DNA of 64,000 nt from Desulfatibacillum aliphaticivorans DSM 15576 (GCF_000429905.1 NZ_AUCT01000029.1:19824-83823); one strand, 5' to 3'; shown: positions 14,784-24,530, counted from the first letter of the stretch. Made by a program: numbers and translations. Notes: generated by a model not told the origin, from the sequence alone.

Positions 14784-17087
14784 TTAAAAGTCTGTAAAAT
14801 CTTCGTCATCCATAGGTATGACCTGTTCCGGATCCACAATCCTCCCCCGGCTGCTTGCTTTATCCGTCAGCGACTTGGCCTTGCGGGCGGCGAGCTTGGG
14901 CTGGGGCTTTGGGGTTTCGGTCTTTTTCCCTTTGGCCTTGCCGCCGACGATTTTGCTTAACTGCTCCACCATGCTTTTCAACTGCTCAGCCTGGGCGTTA
15001 AGCTCCTCCGAGGCGGACGCCGACTCTTCGGCGTTGGCGGCGTTCTGCTGGGTGACCTTGTCCATGTCCGTCACCCCGTTGTTCACCTGTTCGATCCCCT
15101 GGGACTGCTCCCGGGAGGCTTCGGCGATCTCCGCGACAAGCCCCTCCACCCGGGAAGCGCTGGCTCCCACTTCCCCAAATGCTTCATTGGTTTTTTCCAC
15201 CAGGTCGGTTCCCTGAGTCACCTTTTCCATGGTGGCGTCGATTAAGAACGAGGTGTTGTGAGCCGCTTCTGCAGCCCTGGTCGCCAGATTGCGGACTTCA
15301 TCGGCCACCACGGCGAACCCGGCGCCGGCCTCCCCGGCCCTGGCGGCCTCCACGGCTGCGTTTAGTGCCAAAAGATTTGTCTGAAAGGCTATTTCATCGA
15401 TTGTCTTGATAATTTTGGAGGTCTCGGCGCTGGCCTGGGCTATATCCGCAATGGATTGGGTCAACTGGCTCATGGACCCTCCGGCCTTTTCCACCACCAG
15501 AAAGGTCTCCTTCATGAGATTGTCGGCCTGGCCCGCGTTCTCCGCATTTTGTTTGGTCATGGACGCCATTTCCTCCAGGGAGGAGGAGGTTTCCTCCAGC
15601 GTGGCCGCCTGTTGGGAAGCCCCTTCGGCCAGAGACTGGCTGGAAGAAGAAACCTGCTGGGACGCCGAGGCCACTTGTTCGGAGCCTTCGTTTAAGCCGG
15701 AGATGACGGCGTGGATGGGCTTGGTAATGCTGCGGGTGATTGTCAAAGCCAAAAATAATCCCAGAATGACAGCCCCCAGAGCCGCCAGGATCATATTGCG
15801 CGTGGTGGAGGACATCACGTCCAGCATCTTCGTCTTCTGCTCCTCACGGGCGGCTGCGCAGACTTTTATGGCTTCCCGCGCCGACTCCACCATGACGCTT
15901 TCGGCCATGAGCTGCTCTTCCATCATGGAGGCAATGGCCCCGAACTCGCCCACATAGGCGCGAACCGCGTCCATGACTGCACCGATCCTCTCTTGGTTGC
16001 GCTGCTGGGTGAACCTGTTTTCCAGGTCCTCGCCAAGAGACAGAATGGAGCCGATCCTGGCGTTGACCGCATCCAGATGGACGAGCCCGCCTTGTGAATT
16101 GACAAAAGCCTTTTCCGCCAGACGGGCCTCCAAAAACCATTGAACCAGCTTGCGGGAAGAGTCGGCCTTTTCAATTTTATCCTTGGTTTGGGCTTCTGCT
16201 TCATCTCGGATTTCGTTCAATACCACCTTTTGGTTTTCCGTCAACGCCTCCACCTTTTGAACCAGCAAATCCGCCTGGGCGGAGGCCTCCTCACGGACTT
16301 CGGCGGCCTGGGAGTATTCATAGTTTTTGGTCATCTCCACGATTTTTGCGAAGCCTTCGAAATAGGCCTGGGACGCGGCAAGAGCCTCCTGTATGAGAGT
16401 TTTTCCAGGCTCCTTGTCTATTTTCTTTTCAATGCTGCTAAGCAACCGGTTGATTTGAACGCCCGACTCCTGGACCTTATCGGCGTATTTGTCAAAGCTG
16501 GTGAGCTGATAGCTTTTCTCGGCGCCCCGGGCGTCAAAAATCATGTAAATGACCTCTCCGGCGGCCTCGGCGCTCCATTGGGTTTCGGCGACCAATTGCT
16601 TGCTGCGAGACCGGATCCTTTCCAACTGGCCTTTTTGCTCTTCGCCGATATCCTTGGCCTCTTGAATAGCGGATTCGGCCAACGCATCGATTCTTTCCAA
16701 AGCCTGGTTTCTCTGCACGACGGAAGCTGCATAAGCCTCAAAGGCCTGGGCGTACTCCGCGGCGCTGGCGATCACCTCGTCTATTTGCTTTTTGCTGGCG
16801 TCGGACTGAAACTTTTTCTTGGAAGCCTCGGCCAGGGCCGTTATATCAGAAACGTTCTTGCGGACGGAGTTTAAGTACTCCTCCTCGCCGCGCAGCATAT
16901 AATTCTTTTCCTGCCGCCGCGTCTCCAAAAAAATTTTCACCAGCCGGTTGACGTCGTCTCCCTTTTCCACCCGATCCGCGACCTTTTGGAATCCATTGTA
17001 CGCAAAGCCCGCCACAAGGCATAGAAGCACCATAATCGGGATCACGGCGCCAAAAATTTTGGTCCCCAGTTTTACTTTTTTGAACAT
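14784..17087 (-). CDS. Methyl-accepting chemotaxis protein with long helical sensor
   Basis: 767 residues. TM1 is at about 12-32. A periplasmic region of about 390 residues, helical and rich in Glu, Ala and Lys, resembles the helical bimodular (HBM) sensor class. TM2 is LAALGAVILGLFLALTI, followed by HAMP and the cytoplasmic signalling hairpin with tip EIAFQTNLLALNAAVEAARAGEAG. The C-terminal Lys-rich linker ends in DDEDFTDF, with no CheR-binding pentapeptide of the NWETF type. ATG at 17087 has AGGGGG six bases upstream; the GTG at 17093 lacks spacing. The ligand is unknown. No che genes are near, so it feeds a distant chemotaxis array. Confidence 0.9.
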   Translation of the reverse strand: MFKKVKLGTKIFGAVIPIMVLLCLVAGFAYNGFQKVADRVEKGDDVNRLVKIFLETRRQEKNYMLRGEEEYLNSVRKNVSDITALAEASKKKFQSDASKKQIDEVIASAAEYAQAFEAYAASVVQRNQALERIDALAESAIQEAKDIGEEQKGQLERIRSRSKQLVAETQWSAEAAGEVIYMIFDARGAEKSYQLTSFDKYADKVQESGVQINRLLSSIEKKIDKEPGKTLIQEALAASQAYFEGFAKIVEMTKNYEYSQAAEVREEASAQADLLVQKVEALTENQKVVLNEIRDEAEAQTKDKIEKADSSRKLVQWFLEARLAEKAFVNSQGGLVHLDAVNARIGSILSLGEDLENRFTQQRNQERIGAVMDAVRAYVGEFGAIASMMEEQLMAESVMVESAREAIKVCAAAREEQKTKMLDVMSSTTRNMILAALGAVILGLFLALTITRSITKPIHAVISGLNEGSEQVASASQQVSSSSQSLAEGASQQAATLEETSSSLEEMASMTKQNAENAGQADNLMKETFLVVEKAGGSMSQLTQSIADIAQASAETSKIIKTIDEIAFQTNLLALNAAVEAARAGEAGAGFAVVADEVRNLATRAAEAAHNTSFLIDATMEKVTQGTDLVEKTNEAFGEVGASASRVEGLVAEIAEASREQSQGIEQVNNGVTDMDKVTQQNAANAEESASASEELNAQAEQLKSMVEQLSKIVGGKAKGKKTETPKPQPKLAARKAKSLTDKASSRGRIVDPEQVIPMDDEDFTDF

Positions 17088-17533
17088 AAGCACCCCCTGT
17101 TGCTATCAAGGATGGTTTATAAACAGAAAAAGGCGCGAACAAGACCTTCGAGGAGGTAACGCCACACAAGTTAATCGGCAGGCAGGTCACCAAACTTTAG
17201 CGCCATTCACCCCTAAATTATGCAAAAATTACGCCTAAAAAAGCCCTAAAATTCATTTTATTTGCATAAAAAATTCCGAATTATTTTAGCGACATTCAGA
17301 TTAAAGCGCACGAGGTAAAATCGCCGACGGCTGCAAAATGGCGGGAATCCCTTGACCGAAGGGCCAAAGCGAAGATATAATGAAGGCAACTAATCCACCT
17401 TTAATGCTGTAAAATCTATTCCCCCTTTTTACAATTCAGGTTTTTTTCTTGGGAAATAGCCCTGGAAGAAAAAAAGCTCAGGGCCTGTTGTCGCTTTTCA
17501 TGTCGTATTTCACGTTTATGGAGGGAAAAACAG
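17088..17533. other. 446-bp divergent intergenic region
   Basis: A+T-rich between the chemoreceptor and acyl-CoA ligase starts. It holds the rightward promoter at 17352-17381. The repeated motifs ttatgcaaa/tttgcataa around 17217-17267 (a loosely spaced inverted pair) could be regulatory. No coding sequence is supported. Confidence 0.45.
17352..17381 (+). promoter_or_regulatory. Sigma-70-type promoter for the acyl-CoA ligase
   Basis: TTGACC at 17352-17357, 18-bp spacer, TATAAT at 17376-17381, about 150 bp upstream of the ATG. Confidence 0.6.
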
Positions 17534-19228
17534 ATGGGCGAGCAATTTTGGAGAAAGTCGTACGACCCGGGCATGGAAGATTTGGATCCATCGGTTTGGG
17601 AAACCAATTACGTCGATGCGGTCAAACCTGTTTTTGAAAGATTTCCAAATAAGACCGCCTTTGCATTCATGGGCGTGGAAATCACCTTCGCCGAGTTGGA
17701 CCTGTACTCCAACCGGTTTGCCAACATGCTGCTTGACAGCGGGCTGAAAAAAGGGGACGTGGTGGGCATTAATCTGCCCAACATTCCTGAATACGCCATC
17801 GCCTGGCTGGGAACCCTGAAGGCCGGCTGCGTGGTTTCCGGCGTCTCCCCGCTGATGGCTTCGGACGGCATGAAATATCAGTTGGAGAATTCCAATGCAA
17901 AAGGATTGGTCACCCTGGACGCCATTTTCGCCGCCAGGGTCACGGAAATCGCTCCCTACCTGCCGGACCTGAAACTGGTGGTGGCTGGGTCGGTGGGCGG
18001 GTTTTTGCCGCCGCTAAAGAGGACCTTGGGAAAGCTGCTGAAAAAAATTCCCTCCGGCAAGGTGACCCAGCTTCCTGGCAAAAAGGTGCTTAAGTTCTCC
18101 CAGGTAATTCAAGGGGAACAGTTCGACTCAAAGCAGCCGTCTGTGGCCCTTTCTCCGGACGACATCGCCTACATCCAATACACGGGCGGCACCACCGGAC
18201 CTCCCAAAGGCGCCATGCTGAGCCATCGCAACGCCGTCTCCGACTTGCTGATCACCCAAAAATGGCTCAGTTGGGAGCATGGCAAGGGCCTGGCCTTATC
18301 CGGCTTCCCCTTTTTTCACATCGCCGGGCTTTTCTTTTGCGAAAACTGCGTGTATCTGGGCTGGACGCAAATCCTGATTCCCAACCCCAGGGACACCAAG
18401 CATATTTGCAAGGAAATCGAAAAATACAAACCCACCGCGCTGGTTAATGTACCCTCCCTGTTTCAAATGCTGTTGGCCGAGCCCGCCTTCAAGGCCTTGG
18501 ATTTTTCCAACCTGGAGGTGTGCATATCGGCCGCGGCGCCTTTTCCCGAGGAGTCCCAAAAGGAGTTGGAAGCCGTTGTGGGCCGGGGGAAGCTCCTGGA
18601 GGTCTACGGCATGACCGAAACCTCCCCCCTGTCGGCCATGAATCCGGCCAAGGGCAGAAAAAAGCTCGGGTCCGTGGGTCTCCCCCTCCTCAATACGGAG
18701 GTCCGCCTGGTGGACACCTCAACCGGCGAGGAGGTGGAGCAGGGCCAGCCCGGAGAAATCTGCGTCAAAGGCCCCCAGGTCATGGTGGGGTATTACAACA
18801 AGCCCGAGGAAACCGCCAAGGCCATTGACTCGGAAGGCTTCATGCACACAGGAGACGTGGGAATAATGGACGAACACGGCTACGTCTCCATTGTGGATCG
18901 CACCAAAGACATGCTCATCGTGGGCGGCTACAAAGTCTTTTCCGTGAAGGTGGAGGAGGTGCTCGCCACACACCCCGGCGTGGACATGATCGCCATCACC
19001 GGCAAACCCAATCCGGAAAGGCCGGGCTCGGAATTGGTCCGGGCCTATGTGACCTTGAATCCGGATTACGCCAAGACCAAAAACAAGGAGGCCATCAAAA
19101 AGGGAATCATGGACCTGGCCAAAGACAAGCTGGCCCCTTATGAAGCGCCCAAGGAAATTATCATCATGGATGAAATCCCCCTGACCACGGTGGGTAAGAT
19201 TGACAAGAAGGAGTTGCGAAAACTGTAA
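17534..19228 (+). CDS. AMP-dependent acyl-CoA ligase (FadD-like)
   Basis: 564 residues of the ANL superfamily. P-loop-type motif YIQYTGGTTGPPKGAML (about residues 214-230), A5 motif EVYGMTETSP, A7 HTGDVGIMDEHGYVSIVDRTKDM, and the A10 catalytic lysine in TTVGKIDKKELRK at the extreme C-terminus. It is intact and of normal length for a medium/long-chain fatty acid:CoA ligase, forming acyl-AMP and then acyl-CoA in the cytoplasm. ATG at 17534 follows GGAGGG. It stands alone between its own promoter and a terminator, consistent with fatty acid growth in this lineage. Confidence 0.93.
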   Translation: MGEQFWRKSYDPGMEDLDPSVWETNYVDAVKPVFERFPNKTAFAFMGVEITFAELDLYSNRFANMLLDSGLKKGDVVGINLPNIPEYAIAWLGTLKAGCVVSGVSPLMASDGMKYQLENSNAKGLVTLDAIFAARVTEIAPYLPDLKLVVAGSVGGFLPPLKRTLGKLLKKIPSGKVTQLPGKKVLKFSQVIQGEQFDSKQPSVALSPDDIAYIQYTGGTTGPPKGAMLSHRNAVSDLLITQKWLSWEHGKGLALSGFPFFHIAGLFFCENCVYLGWTQILIPNPRDTKHICKEIEKYKPTALVNVPSLFQMLLAEPAFKALDFSNLEVCISAAAPFPEESQKELEAVVGRGKLLEVYGMTETSPLSAMNPAKGRKKLGSVGLPLLNTEVRLVDTSTGEEVEQGQPGEICVKGPQVMVGYYNKPEETAKAIDSEGFMHTGDVGIMDEHGYVSIVDRTKDMLIVGGYKVFSVKVEEVLATHPGVDMIAITGKPNPERPGSELVRAYVTLNPDYAKTKNKEAIKKGIMDLAKDKLAPYEAPKEIIIMDEIPLTTVGKIDKKELRKL

Positions 19229-19245
19229 AGCTCCTACTCAATAAA

Positions 19246-19287
19246 AAAGCCCGGGGCCGCTTCAGGCGCCTCCGGGCTTTTATTTTA
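19246..19287. terminator. Bidirectional terminator
   Basis: aaagcccgg (19246-19254) pairs with ccgggcttt (19272-19280), followed by TATTTT; the A-run on the left gives T residues for the opposite strand. It ends the acyl-CoA ligase gene and the convergent J-like/TPR gene. Confidence 0.85.
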
Positions 19288-19304
19288 ACTGTAAAAGCAG
19301 CTTG

Positions 19305-21638
19305 TTATTTGACTGCGTGCACCGCTGCGCATTTCCTGGAATCCAACCGGAAGTTTTCCACTCCGTCATCAACGGAAACCACGATCACCTGCTCGGCCAT
19401 GTAGCCGTCCGCCCATCTGGGATTGCTGGAGCTCGACCAAAAGACCAGGCCCGGTGCGGCGGGATAGCCATTATCCATTTTGTAAAAGGCCTCCAACTCC
19501 GCTTCGGTGGGCAAGCGCCATCCCCTGACTCCTCCTACACTCATGTTTTGTACGTAGGCCTTGGCATAGTCATAGCTCACGCACTCTTGCAGGTCGTCCT
19601 GGGATGACAAAAGGGTCCAGGTCAGGCCTGTTTTTCTATCCAGAACAGTCCCCGGCTTTTGTTCGGTAAAGCGTTTATTGCCGCTCAGCTTCAGGCGCAT
19701 GGCCGCCTGAGCGTTGTCAATGCGGGACTTGTACTTTAAGGCCTGCAGCATTCTGATCTGCTCCAGGACCTTGTCTTTGGCCGTGGTCCGGGGATGGAGC
19801 GTCAAAAATTCGTTGTAGTCCGCCAGGGCTGCATCATAATCGGTTCCGCGGCGCGAAGCCTTAGCCTGGACAGCTTCGAAAGCCTTTTGGTCAGCCAGCC
19901 TCTTTTGGAAGCCTTCCTTTTCCCGGCTTAACCGTTTGGCGTTATTGTTATCGAAGATCCGAATGTAGGAGTCGCAATATTCTATCGCCTGAGCCCAGTT
20001 TTCCTGGCGGGAGGCCAGCTCGATTCTCCGGTTCAGGAACAGGTAATACTCGTCGCCCATCTCCCAAATGAGTTTGGAGACTTCGTCCTTATGCTGACCG
20101 TGGGGATGATTGGCCAGATATTCCACGTAAGCGGCGATGCGTTGGTCGGTGTCTGCGGCGTCCAGGGCTTTCAGCCCTTCGAACTGGAAGGTTTCAAAGG
20201 CGTTTTCAATTTCCTTGACTTTGGCGTTTGCAGCGCCTGTTTGAGAGCCGCCCGGGAAATCCGCAAGGTACTCCTTATACGAGTCAAGGGCTTTTCCAAA
20301 CTCCTCGGCGGCGAGGAATTCCTTGGCCTGTTTGTCCACCGACGCAAAGGCGGCCTTTTCCTTGTCAGCTTTCATCTGCTGCATGGTTTCGCGTATGAGC
20401 GCGTTCACCTGCTCGGTGTATTTACTGGGATCATTGACTGCAACGTAGTTGCGATAGATGACGATCCGTTTTTCCGGATCTTGCTGCTGGAGAGCTCTTT
20501 CGGTCGTGTCTTCAAACTCGGCTTTGGCCTGCATGGCCATTAATAGGTAGAGTCCGCCCATTGCGGCCACGCATAGAACGACCAGGGCGGCCCCAATGAT
20601 AATGAACTGCTTTGGGGAGATCTTCCTTTTTTCCTGGCCTTCGATAACGTAATTTTTTTTTTTGCAGTAATTCTTGATAAAGGACTTGGCCTCGGCCTCA
20701 TCCATGCCCAGATCCTGGCCTGTTTTGACCAGGATGTCGAAATACTGGGAGCGGATTTTGCCGTCAATGCCGGCCACGTCGATATCGGCTTCCAGATCCT
20801 TTAAACGGGAGCGTCCCCGGCTGATGTCGTAGGATGCGCGCGATTCCTGATCCCGAAAAATGGCCGAGCATTGCCCCGCCAAAATGCCGGAAGCCGTCAC
20901 CAGGGCGTCCTTTTTGGCGATTTTAAGGATTTCCGCTTCCTTTTTACGGGCGGTTTTCCTTAGAAGCTCGACGCTGGCGGTTTCAGGCAGGCCCAAAAAT
21001 TCATACAAAGAAGCGTGGCCGACGATCTTCAGGTTGTCATTGATCACCTTCTCAATGGATTTATCCAGGGATTTGCCTTTGATCTTTTCCGTGGATCCGG
21101 CTTTGCGGATGGGAACGTTCACCCGCTTTTTAATATCCTTTTCGGTCATGCCATGGGCTTTGGCCAACTTGGAGATTTCCTCCTGGGTGATATACCCCTT
21201 GGCCATGCGCAAGCCGAGCTGGCTGTCCAGCTCCACCAGCCTCCCTTCTTCCATGAGCTTGATCCGGGCGCGGATGTCGTCTTCTTCAATATGATGCAGT
21301 TCGGCGAGCTTGGTGATTTCCTGGTTGGAAATGTACCCCTTGCTTAAATGAAGGGCCAGATGCCTGTCGATTTCGGCAAAGGCTTCGCCTTCTTTCTCCC
21401 GGCTGACTTTCAGGGCGTCCCTGGCCTCCGCCTCCCGCAATTCGGGATCGCTCATGACTTTGCGGATTTCAGGAATGAGCCCTATATAGTTTTTCGCCTG
21501 AATCCCCTTGGTGGGATGGTTGCGCAAACGGCTCCAGTTGGCCTGCATGCGCTTGATAGCGGCGTCTATCTTAGCAGGGTCCTGTTCAGGAGGGTCAATG
21601 TTCAGTTCCAACAGAATGTAATAGTTTTCCCTATCCAT
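19305..21638 (-). CDS. Membrane protein with two degenerate J-like domains, TPR-like region and DUF1566 domain
   Basis: 777 residues. Residues about 5-60 (NYYILLELNIDPPEQD...) and 210-275 (SLYEFLGLPETASVELLRK...) look like J domains, but the catalytic HPD is HPT in the first and absent in the second. One membrane helix at about 345-368 (IIIGAALVVLCVAAMGGLYL) follows a Lys/Arg-rich stretch, so the J-like half should be cytoplasmic and the rest periplasmic. The outer half has helical repeats of TPR type (for example KALDSYKEYLADFPGG, IAAYVEYLANHPHG) and ends with a DUF1566/Lcl-type domain (TGLTWTLL, RGWRLPTEAELEAFY, FWSSSSN). It is the last gene of the Hsp70 cluster, 83 bp after the chaperone. 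Probably a transmembrane cochaperone or receptor for that Hsp70 (inference). Confidence 0.75.
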   Translation of the reverse strand: MDRENYYILLELNIDPPEQDPAKIDAAIKRMQANWSRLRNHPTKGIQAKNYIGLIPEIRKVMSDPELREAEARDALKVSREKEGEAFAEIDRHLALHLSKGYISNQEITKLAELHHIEEDDIRARIKLMEEGRLVELDSQLGLRMAKGYITQEEISKLAKAHGMTEKDIKKRVNVPIRKAGSTEKIKGKSLDKSIEKVINDNLKIVGHASLYEFLGLPETASVELLRKTARKKEAEILKIAKKDALVTASGILAGQCSAIFRDQESRASYDISRGRSRLKDLEADIDVAGIDGKIRSQYFDILVKTGQDLGMDEAEAKSFIKNYCKKKNYVIEGQEKRKISPKQFIIIGAALVVLCVAAMGGLYLLMAMQAKAEFEDTTERALQQQDPEKRIVIYRNYVAVNDPSKYTEQVNALIRETMQQMKADKEKAAFASVDKQAKEFLAAEEFGKALDSYKEYLADFPGGSQTGAANAKVKEIENAFETFQFEGLKALDAADTDQRIAAYVEYLANHPHGQHKDEVSKLIWEMGDEYYLFLNRRIELASRQENWAQAIEYCDSYIRIFDNNNAKRLSREKEGFQKRLADQKAFEAVQAKASRRGTDYDAALADYNEFLTLHPRTTAKDKVLEQIRMLQALKYKSRIDNAQAAMRLKLSGNKRFTEQKPGTVLDRKTGLTWTLLSSQDDLQECVSYDYAKAYVQNMSVGGVRGWRLPTEAELEAFYKMDNGYPAAPGLVFWSSSSNPRWADGYMAEQVIVVSVDDGVENFRLDSRKCAAVHAVK

Positions 21639-21670
21639 GAAGCGCTTATCATCCTAAGTCTCTGCGTGAT

Positions 21671-21686
21671 GGCAGCTTGGGCTGCC
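21671..21686 (-). repeat. Hairpin between hsp70-like and J-like genes
   Basis: ggcagc/gctgcc with a 4-base loop in the 83-bp gap. It could stabilise or attenuate the message between the two cistrons. Confidence 0.4.
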
Positions 21687-21721
21687 GATACAATACCCTG
21701 AGGCCGTCTCGCACATTTCTA

Positions 21722-23383
21722 TTATTGCACAACGGCCCCCTGGCTGCGGGCTTTGGCTTCATCCAGGTCCTTGCCGCGGATGACCGACGTGGTTTCGATA
21801 ACCACATTCACTTCCTTGGATTCCGTGGTTTCCCGGGCCGTAATCTGCAGGCGCCCTTCCCTGTTCAGGGAAAAGGAAATTTCCACGGGAGTTTCCGTTG
21901 GCAGGCCGGTCGGCAGGTTAAGGACCGCTGTTCCAATTTCCACGGCCGTCTCCACAGGCACCCATTCCTCGCTGGTTTCACACTCCATAATGCGAATGAG
22001 GACTTTTTGCTGATTGGCGACGGCGGTGAAAAAGGTGTCTTTGGCATTGACGGGAACCGCCGTGTTCCTCAGCACCACATTGAACACGGCTTCTTCATTC
22101 TCAGCGTTGTTGACCACAACGCCGAAGCTCTTGCTGGTGACGTCCCTGATTTTTATGAGGGAGCTTTCCACCGCGGCCTGGGTCACGCCGGTATCGTCGG
22201 CCATTTCCCTTGCAGCGTCTTTGAACTGCTGGGAGCTGGTGTCCATGGTCTTGGTGATTTCTTCCACGGTTTTCTGGGTCTTTTGCGCCACCCTCTTGAT
22301 CAGGTCGTCGTTGATGGACAGCTTCCAACCAAAAATGGCGGCGCCCTTGGCTACGGCTTCATCCGGATCGAAAACCTTGGGATCCATGCCGAATTCTTCC
22401 TTGATGCGTTTTTCCACCTGCGGCATGCGGGTGGAGCCGCCCACCAGGATGATTTCGTCAAACCGGTTGTAGCCCTTTTTCCGGGCTTCCTCCAAAATGC
22501 CGTGGGTCAGGGAAATGGTGCGTTCCAACAGGTCCCGCGTGATTTCGTAAAACTTGTCCCTTTGCAGCTCCACCTTGACGCGCTCTCCGCCGTGGGTGAC
22601 GGCGATGGGCGTTTTTTCCCTTTGGGAGAGGATCTTCTTGGATTTTTCAGCGGAGAGCTGCAGGTCCTGCCAGGTGTCGGGGTCTTCCAGAATGTCTTCC
22701 TGGGAGCCGGTCTGGGTCTGGAACTCCTGGACCAGGTTGTTGACGATGCGGTCGTCCCAGTCCTTGCCGCCCAGGTTGTGATCGCCGCCGGTGCAGATGA
22801 CCTGGATGGCGTCCGGCCGAATGTCGATCATGGTGATGTCGAAGGTGCCGCCCCCGAGGTCGTATACCAGGACGACCCGGTTGTCGGTTTGTTCAATGGA
22901 CCCGTAGGCGATGGCCGCGGCGGTGGGCTCGTTGATGATCTGGCGCACGTTGAACCCGGCGATCTCGCCGGCGATCTTGGTGGCCTCCCGCTCGTTGATG
23001 CCGAAATAAGCCGGGCAGGTGATGACCACGTCCGTAATGGCCTCGCCGATTTTCTCCTCTGCGTCCTTGGCCACCTTTTTCAAAACATAGGCGGAGATTT
23101 CTTCGGGGCGGTAGCTCTTCCCGTTGTATTCGAACAAAAAGTTGGGCTCGCCCATGGAACGCTTGATAAAACTGACCACTTCGTTGGGATACAGCCTGGC
23201 GCTTTCCTTTGCCACGCCGCCCACCACCACAGCGTCCCCGTCGAAAAACACAACCGAGGGCGTTACGCGTTCATTTTCAGAATTTGGAATGACAACCGCT
23301 TTTCCGAACTCGTCAACATAAGCGATGGAAGAATAAGTGGTGCCCAGGTCAATTCCGTAAATCCGTTTCATTTGCGTGCCCAT
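21722..23383 (-). CDS. Divergent Hsp70-family chaperone
   Basis: 553 residues. The ATPase domain is intact: phosphate-1 GIDLGTTYSSIAYVD, connect-1 VVITCPAYFGINEREA, INEPTAAAIAYG, phosphate-2 VLVYDLGGGTFDITM and adenosine motif ILVGGSTRMPQVEKR. After AVAKGAAIFGW, where DnaK has its short hydrophobic linker, about 50 charged helical residues are inserted before the beta substrate domain resumes at DVTSKSFGVVV (about 410). The protein ends right after that domain, without the alpha-helical lid. It is therefore a paralogue, not housekeeping DnaK. AGGAG precedes ATG at 23383. The GrpE-like gene is 15 bp upstream and the J-like gene follows, so the three probably work together. Confidence 0.9.
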   Translation of the reverse strand: MGTQMKRIYGIDLGTTYSSIAYVDEFGKAVVIPNSENERVTPSVVFFDGDAVVVGGVAKESARLYPNEVVSFIKRSMGEPNFLFEYNGKSYRPEEISAYVLKKVAKDAEEKIGEAITDVVITCPAYFGINEREATKIAGEIAGFNVRQIINEPTAAAIAYGSIEQTDNRVVLVYDLGGGTFDITMIDIRPDAIQVICTGGDHNLGGKDWDDRIVNNLVQEFQTQTGSQEDILEDPDTWQDLQLSAEKSKKILSQREKTPIAVTHGGERVKVELQRDKFYEITRDLLERTISLTHGILEEARKKGYNRFDEIILVGGSTRMPQVEKRIKEEFGMDPKVFDPDEAVAKGAAIFGWKLSINDDLIKRVAQKTQKTVEEITKTMDTSSQQFKDAAREMADDTGVTQAAVESSLIKIRDVTSKSFGVVVNNAENEEAVFNVVLRNTAVPVNAKDTFFTAVANQQKVLIRIMECETSEEWVPVETAVEIGTAVLNLPTGLPTETPVEISFSLNREGRLQITARETTESKEVNVVIETTSVIRGKDLDEAKARSQGAVVQ

Positions 23384-23398
23384 ATTGACTCCTAATCC

Positions 23399-24343
23399 CT
23401 AGTCCTCTGAGACGGGCTTGTAAGTGTAAACCCCAACCATCTCAAGTCTTATTGTTGTATCATCCCATTCGTACCCAGGCAGCAGCCGCTTGGCCACCTT
23501 TTTGTCCAGCGACTCATCCTGCGTTGCAATTTTTTGCAGCACCCTTTGCCTGGACGGGTTGAAAGCGTCTCCCTCGCATGTGTACGGCCTGATCCCCTGG
23601 AAGGAAAAGGCGTCCTCCAAATCCGAAGGCAAATCCTCTAATATGTCCAATAATTTAGGAAGATCGCTTTCACTCAGTTCCTTTTCCCGGTAATAGCGGA
23701 CGATCTTTCGCACGTCGTCGATGATCTTCAAAATATCCATTACCATGGACTGCATATGTTTTTTCAGGAGCCCGTCTTTATACTCCTGCAACTCCCCGTG
23801 CAAAGAATCAATGATTTTCTCCTTGTGGGAGTCGTATTTCAACTTGCTTTCAAAATCCCGGGACAACTGCTCCATCTGCTGGGACAGCCCGGAAATCTGC
23901 TCGGAGACGAATCCCAGGTCCTGGGAAGGATCGCTCTGATCGGGCGCGCACTCCGTCGTTTCCGGGTTATCGGGGTCCGGCGGCGCCCCCTCCTCGTCTT
24001 CCGGCGGATCAATTACGATGAAACCGATCTCAGAGTCGTCTCCGTAATCCGCGCCGTCTGAGCCGGACGCCTCAGACATGGAGGCCTCCAAGGGGAAATC
24101 ATCCTGAAACGCTTCCTCACCGGAATCCGGGTCCATGGGGGCGTCTTCCCGGAACTCCGATTCCTCCCCGGACAAGGCGCCCGAATCCTCGGTTAGACTT
24201 TCCATCTGGGACGAAGAGGAACGGCCCGGCCCCATAAGCCCGGTTTCCGAACCGCCCCCTGGCGCCGAGTCCTGATCTCGAGGCGTTCGATCCTCGGGAT
24301 CGTCAAGAAAAACATCCAGCTCTTCATTGTCAATATTGCTCAA
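23399..24343 (-). CDS. GrpE-like nucleotide exchange factor with acidic N-terminus
   Basis: 314 residues from a TTG start (24343) with AGGGGG upstream. Residues about 1-135 are very acidic, Pro/Ser/Gly-rich and probably disordered. From about 140, a long amphipathic coiled coil (ISGLSQQMEQLSRDFESKL, then YKDGLLKKHMQSMVMDILKIIDDV) resembles the GrpE dimerisation helices and four-helix bundle. A short beta-like tail (GYEWDDTTIRLEMVGVYTY) follows. Similarity to GrpE is structural rather than strong. Its position directly before the Hsp70 gene supports a nucleotide-exchange role; the acidic extension has no counterpart in ordinary GrpE. Confidence 0.68.
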   Translation of the reverse strand: MSNIDNEELDVFLDDPEDRTPRDQDSAPGGGSETGLMGPGRSSSSQMESLTEDSGALSGEESEFREDAPMDPDSGEEAFQDDFPLEASMSEASGSDGADYGDDSEIGFIVIDPPEDEEGAPPDPDNPETTECAPDQSDPSQDLGFVSEQISGLSQQMEQLSRDFESKLKYDSHKEKIIDSLHGELQEYKDGLLKKHMQSMVMDILKIIDDVRKIVRYYREKELSESDLPKLLDILEDLPSDLEDAFSFQGIRPYTCEGDAFNPSRQRVLQKIATQDESLDKKVAKRLLPGYEWDDTTIRLEMVGVYTYKPVSED

Positions 24344-24530
24344 AACACACCCCCTGTATTGCGCAATGTTTTACACCATACAAAATGCAAGGCTGCGGCA
24401 TTAGAGAAAATATCATTAAAAACTGTGCAATAAAGGCATATTATCATTCCAGCTTTGCATATAAAATGTCAAGCATTTTCTATACTTTACCTTAAACAAT
24501 AAGGGCTTGCCGGCATACCCGGGACTTTTA

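Noticed and set aside
24344..24530. Promoter TTGACA near 24470 facing the GrpE-like gene
   Set aside because: The only -10-like sequence is about 20 bp away, too far for a confident call; no CIRCE-type heat-shock element was found either.
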